The notes under the pieces are model-generated. The model did not search any database. It had not been told where the DNA came from and saw only the letters and a list, made by a program, of their open reading frames with translations. This document shows positions 6,178 to 10,131 of a stretch of 10,131 nt of DNA, one piece after another. Source of the stretch: Clostridiales bacterium (GTDB taxonomy: Bacteria > Bacillota > Clostridia > Oscillospirales > Acutalibacteraceae); assembly GCA_012511005.1 (NCBI GenBank), contig JAAZGX010000033.1, positions 1 through 10,131 of the forward strand, given 5' to 3'. The position numbers and the translations under genes were made by a program. Numbering within the stretch: position 1 is the first letter of the stretch; each line of letters opens with the position of its first letter.

Positions 6178-6710
6178 TGAATACTCCCTAAAACAGAAGA
6201 AGCTTCATCTTTGTTTCTTAAATACTCAATTATTGCCGCGGAAAACTCGAAAGAGGCGCCTGCTGCTTTTGCGGTGATAATATTGTCAGATACTACAACA
6301 TCATCAGGAACAACGATAGCGTCACCCATTTTATCTTCAAACCCCGGGTAACAAGTTGCCTTTTTGTTTTTCAATAAACCTTTTTCAGCTAATATAGTTG
6401 GAGCGGCACAAATTGCGGCTATCATTCTATTATTTTCATCACAAAACTTAATTATTTCATTTAATTCTTCCGACTGCATTAAGTTTTGTGTGCCCTCTAA
6501 GCCACCGGGGAGAATAATTCCTTCTGTTTCGTCATCAAGAGGCAGTCTTTCTGATAACGAGTCGGCTTCAACAAGAATTCCGTGCGCTCCATGAACGGCA
6601 AATCCGCCTACAGAAACTGTGGTAACCTCAATACCTGCACGCCTTAACAGGTCAACAGGGGTTATTGCCTCAATTTCTTCAAAACCTTCGGCTAAAAAAA
6701 GATGTACCAT
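6162..6710 (-). CDS. DJ-1/PfpI (YajL-type) family protein
   Basis: This 182-residue protein has the DJ-1 flavodoxin-like fold. The start is LFLAEGFEEIEA with conserved Glu14, the middle has GIILPGG (64-70), and the nucleophile elbow is AAICAAPTIL with Cys101. The end carries ITAKAAGASFEFS (145-157), as in other DJ-1 proteins. Members of the family have been reported as redox sensors, chaperones, glyoxalase-like or deglycase enzymes, so the specific activity here cannot be decided from sequence. The ATG at 6710 is preceded by AAAGGAG at 6 bases (6717-6723), a strong ribosome binding site. The gene lies 61 bp after the cupin gene and overlaps the cyclo-ligase. In many Clostridia a DJ-1 gene of this type sits beside folate or cell-envelope genes; here the shared operon suggests a general maintenance role. 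Confidence 0.88.
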   Translation of the reverse strand: MVHLFLAEGFEEIEAITPVDLLRRAGIEVTTVSVGGFAVHGAHGILVEADSLSERLPLDDETEGIILPGGLEGTQNLMQSEELNEIIKFCDENNRMIAAICAAPTILAEKGLLKNKKATCYPGFEDKMGDAIVVPDDVVVSDNIITAKAAGASFEFSAAIIEYLRNKDEASSVLGSIQWKKS

Positions 6711-6771
6711 AGCTGTCTCCTTTCAATTGTATGATTTCACTTTAACTCGTATAGTATTCTATAAAATAATT

Positions 6772-7119
6772 TTAATATGTAATTATGACTGCCGTAAATA
6801 TAAGCGTTTCGTCATAATCGTTTCTTATAGAGTGCTTTTGTTTGTCAAGACAAAGGCAAGCGTCGCCTTTTTTCAGTGTTTTAACTTCACCGTTATCGTT
6901 ATATGTTGCTGTGCCTTGCTGTATAATAAATATTTCTTCTTCATTTTTATGGATATGCTCGCCAATCGAGCAACCCTTTTCAAGAGAAATTGTTGCAATT
7001 AGCCTTGCTTTACTTTTATACTCTCCTTTTTCAAAAACGGTTTTAATTATGACCTCTCCGTCTCCGCCTCTCATATTTACCTTAATCTCATCAACAACTT
7101 GTGCGGCTTTCTTAATCAT
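6772..7119 (-). CDS. Small single-domain cupin protein
   Basis: This 115-residue protein is made of one cupin barrel. Motif 1 is complete: G49-x5-H55-x-H57-x4-E62-x6-G69, giving two His and one Glu metal ligands. Motif 2 keeps G85, the ligand His96 and Asn100, but the usual Pro and Gly are replaced by Leu91 and Lys93. A divalent metal site is therefore expected, and the substrate is unknown. Such proteins range from sugar isomerase-like enzymes to small-molecule sensors. The ATG at 7119 has AAAGGAG 9 bases upstream (7129-7135). It is the first gene of the cupin, DJ-1, cyclo-ligase, mltG, apbE run and has its own promoter just upstream. An internal 3' promoter for the DJ-1 gene (TTAAAA at 6770-6775, TATACG at 6748-6753, 16-bp spacer) is possible but weak. 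Confidence 0.82.
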   Translation of the reverse strand: MIKKAAQVVDEIKVNMRGGDGEVIIKTVFEKGEYKSKARLIATISLEKGCSIGEHIHKNEEEIFIIQQGTATYNDNGEVKTLKKGDACLCLDKQKHSIRNDYDETLIFTAVIITY

Positions 7120-7143
7120 AAAACATTGCTCCTTTGCATCATA

Positions 7144-7172
7144 ACATTACCATAATTTCGCATAAAAAGCAA
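7144..7172 (-). promoter_or_regulatory. Sigma-A-like promoter of the cupin-apbE gene run
   Basis: On the - strand TTGCTT (7167-7172) and TAATGT (7144-7149) are spaced 17 bp apart, with an extended -10 TG one base before the hexamer. It would start transcription a few bases before the cupin ribosome binding site. No intrinsic terminator is visible between the sigF stop (7221) and this promoter, so sporulation transcripts may also run into the cupin gene. Confidence 0.6.
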
Positions 7173-7220
7173 TATTAAAAGGTATTTGTTCTTTTTTTGT
7201 AATAAATATATGGATACACT

Positions 7221-7892
7221 CTATTCTAAAATATTTCGTAGTTTTTTCAATATCGCTTTTTCTTTTCTTGAAACTTGAACCTGTGATATCGACATACGCT
7301 CTGCTACTTGCATTTGAGTCATACCCTTAAAATATCTCATACTTATTATTTCCGCCTCGTCCTTTGGCAGTCGCTCTATGGACGCGTAAAGGGAAATCTT
7401 ATCTGTCATTTCCCTTTGTGAGCTGTCTTCCGCCACATCTAACTGGCGCTCGTTATCCGTATCGTCATAAACGGTTAATGACATTGGAGGAATTACGGCA
7501 TTTAGCAGCTCTGCCACTTCAAAGGGTGATATATCTGCATGTTGCGCAAGCTCATAGACCGTCGGTTCTTCGCCTTTTGATTTTGCGATTTCCTCTTTAA
7601 GCCGAATTAATTTTAACGCATTTTCCTTTTGCGAACGCCCTATTTTTATGGCTCCGCCGTCACGGAATATGCGTTTTATTTCGCCAAGTATTGCAGGAAC
7701 GGCATATGTTGAAAAAGCAAAGCCTCTTGATTTATCAAATGAGCCTGCCGCCTTTACAAGCCCTACACAGCCCGCTTGAAATAAATCATCATATTCCACA
7801 CCTTTGCCCTTAAATCTTTTAGCGCATGAGTGTACAAGCCCTATATTGTTTTCTATCAGGGCATTCCTTTCGTTTTCAAGCTGTGTCAACAT
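7221..7892 (-). CDS. sigF: RNA polymerase sporulation sigma factor sigma-F (SpoIIAC)
   Basis: Sigma-F is the first forespore-specific sigma factor. The 223-aa product contains sigma region 2 (ENNIGLVHSCAKRFKGKGVEYDDLFQAGCVGLVKAA, about 14-49; FAFSTYAVPAILGEIKRIFRD, 58-78) and region 3 (about 88-135, including EPTVYELAQHADIS). It also has region 4 with the helix-turn-helix (RLPKDEAEIISMRYFKGMTQMQVAERMSISQVQVSRKEKA, about 174-213). It is about 30 residues shorter than B. subtilis sigma-F, mostly at the N terminus, which is common in Clostridia. Identity as F rather than G rests mainly on its place after spoIIAB. The ATG at 7892 sits beside the spoIIAB TGA stop (7-bp overlap) with only a weak purine-rich ribosome site, so translation is probably coupled, keeping sigma-F and its anti-sigma factor in step. 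Confidence 0.95.
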   Translation of the reverse strand: MLTQLENERNALIENNIGLVHSCAKRFKGKGVEYDDLFQAGCVGLVKAAGSFDKSRGFAFSTYAVPAILGEIKRIFRDGGAIKIGRSQKENALKLIRLKEEIAKSKGEEPTVYELAQHADISPFEVAELLNAVIPPMSLTVYDDTDNERQLDVAEDSSQREMTDKISLYASIERLPKDEAEIISMRYFKGMTQMQVAERMSISQVQVSRKEKAILKKLRNILE

Positions 7893-8320
7893 TTAATACT
7901 AACTTTCTTTTCAAGTATAACCGTCGTCCCTTTTCCCGGCTTTGAGCTGACTTTTAGCCTGTCTGTAAAGCACTCCATTACAGAAAAACCAAGTCCCGCC
8001 CTATCCCCGCCAAGGGAGCTGTACATAGGCTCCATAGCCTTTTCTATATCCTCAATACCGCATCCTTTGTCACGGATTTTTATTCTGATTGTATTGTTGT
8101 TGTAAATACCGCATGTTATGTATATGTCGCCTATACTATTTTTATATCCGTGTACTATTGAGTTTGTCACCGCCTCGCTAACGGCTGTTTTTATATCGTT
8201 TAGCTCCTCAATAGTCATATCCTTTTGAGCGGCAAATGCCGATACGGCAACTCTTGCAAACCCCTCATTTATTGAAAGACTTTTGAATATTAGCTTCATT
8301 TCATTTTGTGGCTTTTGCAC
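7886..8320 (-). CDS. spoIIAB: Anti-sigma-F factor SpoIIAB (serine kinase)
   Basis: SpoIIAB binds sigma-F, and with ATP it phosphorylates SpoIIAA. The protein has the GHKL/HATPase fold: an N box EAVTNSIVHGY (49-59), a G1 box DKGCGIED (84-91) and a G2 box RAGLGFSVME (107-116). The N terminus NEGFARVAVSAF contains the conserved Arg (Arg23) that contacts sigma-F and SpoIIAA. I choose the GTG at 8318-8320 (144 aa), because AGGAGG (8329-8334) lies 8 bases upstream. A GTG three codons earlier (8329) overlaps that ribosome site and cannot use it. B. subtilis SpoIIAB has 146 residues, which agrees. The gene overlaps spoIIAA by 20 bp and sigF by 7 bp, the usual tight spoIIA arrangement. Confidence 0.95.
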   Translation of the reverse strand: MQKPQNEMKLIFKSLSINEGFARVAVSAFAAQKDMTIEELNDIKTAVSEAVTNSIVHGYKNSIGDIYITCGIYNNNTIRIKIRDKGCGIEDIEKAMEPMYSSLGGDRAGLGFSVMECFTDRLKVSSKPGKGTTVILEKKVSIKC

Positions 8321-8636
8321 TCTCGTCACCTCCTCTTATTTTTGCAATCTTTTCAATTCCCGAAAGCCTCATTATTTTCAAATACCTGAGCGACAACCCA
8401 CTAAGCTCAAGCGCGCCACCATATGTACTGATGTTGCGGTAACGACCTAAAACAAGCCCTATTCCAGAGCTGTCCATAAATGTTACTTCAGAAAAGTCAA
8501 GCCTTAGCGTCTTTGGTCGCGTTCTCGATATTGCCTCGTCAATAGCGTTTCTCAGCGGCAGCGCACTGTGGTGGTCTATATCTCCACGCAATAACACGCT
8601 CAGTCTGTCACCCTGTTTTTTCATTGTCAGCGGCAT
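8301..8636 (-). CDS. spoIIAA: Anti-sigma-F factor antagonist SpoIIAA (STAS domain)
   Basis: SpoIIAA in its unphosphorylated form displaces sigma-F from SpoIIAB, and the forespore phosphatase SpoIIE keeps it active. The 111-residue STAS domain has LSVLLRGDIDHHSA (12-25), LRLDFSEVTFMDSSGIGLVLGRYR (44-67) and LSGIEKI (91-97). The phosphorylated serine of B. subtilis (Ser58 in MDSSG) corresponds to Ser57. The ATG at 8636 has AAAGGA 9 bases upstream (8646-8651). The 3' end contains the ribosome site of spoIIAB. It is the first gene of the operon and is insulated from der by a terminator. Confidence 0.95.
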   Translation of the reverse strand: MPLTMKKQGDRLSVLLRGDIDHHSALPLRNAIDEAISRTRPKTLRLDFSEVTFMDSSGIGLVLGRYRNISTYGGALELSGLSLRYLKIMRLSGIEKIAKIRGGDESAKATK

Positions 8637-8656
8637 ATGTAATTGTCCTTTCTTTT

Positions 8657-8691
8657 ATTATTCCCAATAAATATAAAATTATTCATATCCT
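8657..8691 (-). promoter_or_regulatory. Sigma-H-like hexamers upstream of spoIIAA with non-standard spacing
   Basis: In Bacillus, spoIIA is driven by sigma-H plus Spo0A. On the - strand AAAGGATAT (the AGGATAT part at 8685-8691) resembles a sigma-H -35 and GGGAATAAT (8657-8665) a -10. However, about 21 bases separate AGGATAT from GAAT, against about 14 in known sigma-H promoters. No TTCGACA/TGTCGAA Spo0A box is visible between the der terminator and spoIIAA. A promoter must lie here, but its class is unproven. Confidence 0.25.
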
Positions 8692-8724
8692 TTTATATAA
8701 TAAAGATACTTTCAGAATTTTTTT

Positions 8725-8767
8725 ATCAAAAAAAGTCCGTCAAAAACAAAAAGCTTTGACGGACTTT
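8725..8767 (-). terminator. Intrinsic terminator of der
   Basis: The arms AAAGTCCGTCAAA (8732-8744) and TTTGACGGACTTT (8755-8767) are exact reverse complements around a 10-nt loop. On the - strand the stem is followed directly by a run of seven T. It begins 12 bases after the der stop codon and separates der transcription from the spoIIA operon. Confidence 0.92.
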
Positions 8768-8778
8768 CAAATATATTA

Positions 8779-10104
8779 TCATTTTTTATCTCTTTCGCGT
8801 ACAATTAAGCGTATCGGCGTACCCTCAAGTCCGAATACGCCCCGCAGTTGATTTTCTATATACCGCTGATAGCTGTAATGAAAAAGCTCGGCATTGTTTA
8901 CGAAGCAAACGAATGTGGGCGGTCTTGTTGAGGCTTGGGTAATATAGAAGATTTTAAGCCTTTTTCCTTTATCGGTTGGCGGTTGTACTCTTAAAACAGC
9001 GGAGGCTAAAATCTCATTTAATTGCCCCGTTTTAAATCGTGCAGAGTTTTGATTGTCAACATATTTAATAAGCTCAAAAAGCCTGTCTATTCTTTGCCCC
9101 GTTTTTGCGGAAATAAATATAATAGGCGCATATGTCATAAACGAAAAGTCACTTATAAGACTTTTGCGGTATGTGTCCATTGTTCTTGTATCCTTTTCAT
9201 AAGCGTCCCACTTATTAACGCAGATAATACATGCCTTACCGGCGTCAAGCGCTTTGCCTGCCACCTTACTGTCCTGCTCTGTAAAGCCCTCAAGAGCGTC
9301 AATCATAATAACGCATACTCTTGCCCTATCTATAGCCATATCTGTTCTTAATACGCTGTAATGCTCTATTGAGCTGTCTATTTTCGACTTTCTGCGAAGT
9401 CCCGCTGTATCAATAAAAATAAATTTACCGAAACTGTTTTCTATAAAGCTGTCGGTAGCGTCCCTCGTTGTTCCTGCTATGTCAGAAACTATCATCCTGT
9501 CTTCTCCAAGGATTTTATTTACGAGCGAGCTTTTTCCGACATTCGGCTTGCCTATTACAGCAACGGGTATAATATCGTCATCATCCTCTAAAACATTACT
9601 GTGCTTTGGTAAAAGAGCTGTTACCTCGTCTAATAAATCACCTGTTCCGCGTCCGTGAACGGACGATACAGCAATAGGGTCGCCAAGCCCTAAATTATAA
9701 AACTCATAAAACTCCGCAGGCGGATTTCCAACCGTGTCGCATTTATTTACGCATAAAACAATAGGCTTACCGCTTTTTATAAGAATAGAGGCAACCTCCT
9801 CGTCTGTCGCCGTTATGCCTGTCTTTATATCCGTAACCAAAATAATTACATCGGCACTGTCTATCGCAAGCTCTGCCTGCCGCCTCATATGCGTTAGCAT
9901 TTCATCGTTTGCAAAAGGCTCAATACCGCCCGTATCAACGAGCATCATATGAAAACCGCACCATTCACAGTCGCCGAAAACTCTGTCACGGGTAACGCCC
10001 GGCGTATCATCGACTATTGAAATTCTTTTGCCTATTAACTTATTAAACAGCGTCGATTTCCCGACATTCGGTCTTCCGACTATTGCGACAACAGGTTTTG
10101 TCAT
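8779..10104 (-). CDS. der: Ribosome assembly GTPase Der (EngA)
   Basis: Der is an essential GTPase for 50S ribosomal subunit maturation. The 441-aa product has the family's two tandem G domains. Domain 1 has GRPNVGKS (10-17), DTPGVTRD (33-40), DTGG (57-60) and NKCD (120-123). Domain 2 has GKPNVGKS (185-192), DIAGTTRD (208-215), DTAG (232-235) and NKWD (297-300). A C-terminal KH-like domain (about 350-441) ends with the typical GTPIRLIVRERDK. All nucleotide-binding motifs are intact, and length is standard for Firmicutes. The ATG at 10104 is preceded by AGGAGGAG (reading from 10112-10121 on the other strand). It is followed by its own terminator. The promoter lies beyond the right edge of the window, so whether it is first in its operon is unknown. 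Confidence 0.97.
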   Translation of the reverse strand: MTKPVVAIVGRPNVGKSTLFNKLIGKRISIVDDTPGVTRDRVFGDCEWCGFHMMLVDTGGIEPFANDEMLTHMRRQAELAIDSADVIILVTDIKTGITATDEEVASILIKSGKPIVLCVNKCDTVGNPPAEFYEFYNLGLGDPIAVSSVHGRGTGDLLDEVTALLPKHSNVLEDDDDIIPVAVIGKPNVGKSSLVNKILGEDRMIVSDIAGTTRDATDSFIENSFGKFIFIDTAGLRRKSKIDSSIEHYSVLRTDMAIDRARVCVIMIDALEGFTEQDSKVAGKALDAGKACIICVNKWDAYEKDTRTMDTYRKSLISDFSFMTYAPIIFISAKTGQRIDRLFELIKYVDNQNSARFKTGQLNEILASAVLRVQPPTDKGKRLKIFYITQASTRPPTFVCFVNNAELFHYSYQRYIENQLRGVFGLEGTPIRLIVRERDKK

Positions 10105-10131
10105 TATGCGGCTCCTCCTTTTTTATATACC

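Noticed and set aside
8321..8329. GTG at 8327-8329 as the spoIIAB start
   Set aside because: It abuts and overlaps the AGGAGG sequence, which can only serve the GTG at 8318-8320; the family N terminus also fits the shorter form.
8779..10104. Several open frames on + opposite der, mltG, apbE and sigF
   Set aside because: They are low-quality shadows of well-supported - strand genes, with no ribosome sites or recognisable motifs.

Overview
The window looks like chromosome of a low-GC, endospore-forming anaerobic Firmicute of class Clostridia. The evidence is a complete spoIIA locus (SpoIIAA, SpoIIAB, sigma-F), a BofA-family sporulation membrane protein, strong AGGAGG-type ribosome binding sites, frequent GTG/TTG starts, and strict-anaerobe style housekeeping genes (HemW, ApbE). 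An Oscillospiraceae/Ruminococcaceae-like origin is a guess from protein style only.

Layout. At 1-673 lies the 3' part of a membrane-anchored DUF4190/DUF4352-type protein on the + strand. From 674 to about 1180 there is no intact gene. This stretch holds a decayed N-terminal fragment of an IS5-like transposase, a small GC-rich inverted-repeat block, and a perfect 19-bp hairpin that serves the adjacent tRNA. A tRNA-Ser(GGA) with encoded CCA lies on the - strand at 1181-1273 and has its own sigma-A-like promoter. Upstream of it, also on -, is a BofA-family gene. Divergent from bofA on + are a 65-aa cysteine-periodic hypothetical protein and hemW. hemW ends convergently, overlapping the end of apbE by 8 bp.

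Everything from 3116 to 10104 is on the - strand and falls into three blocks, given in transcription order. (i) der, closed by a clear intrinsic terminator. (ii) spoIIAA-spoIIAB-sigF, with overlapping genes; this is the forespore partner-switching module in which SpoIIAB holds sigma-F until dephosphorylated SpoIIAA releases it. (iii) A five-gene run of cupin, DJ-1/PfpI protein, 5-formyltetrahydrofolate cyclo-ligase, mltG and apbE. This run has a good promoter in front of the cupin gene and overlapping or closely packed genes from DJ-1 onward, so it is probably one transcript.

Overall the region is mostly core housekeeping and sporulation DNA, with an accessory-looking edge at the left, where the 3' side of a tRNA-Ser meets transposase debris. 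I see no CRISPR array, toxin-antitoxin pair, phage module, biosynthetic cluster or other new multi-gene system. The points most worth a second look are the tRNA-adjacent accessory edge, the Cys-x5 periodic small protein, and the missing canonical control signals in front of spoIIAA.
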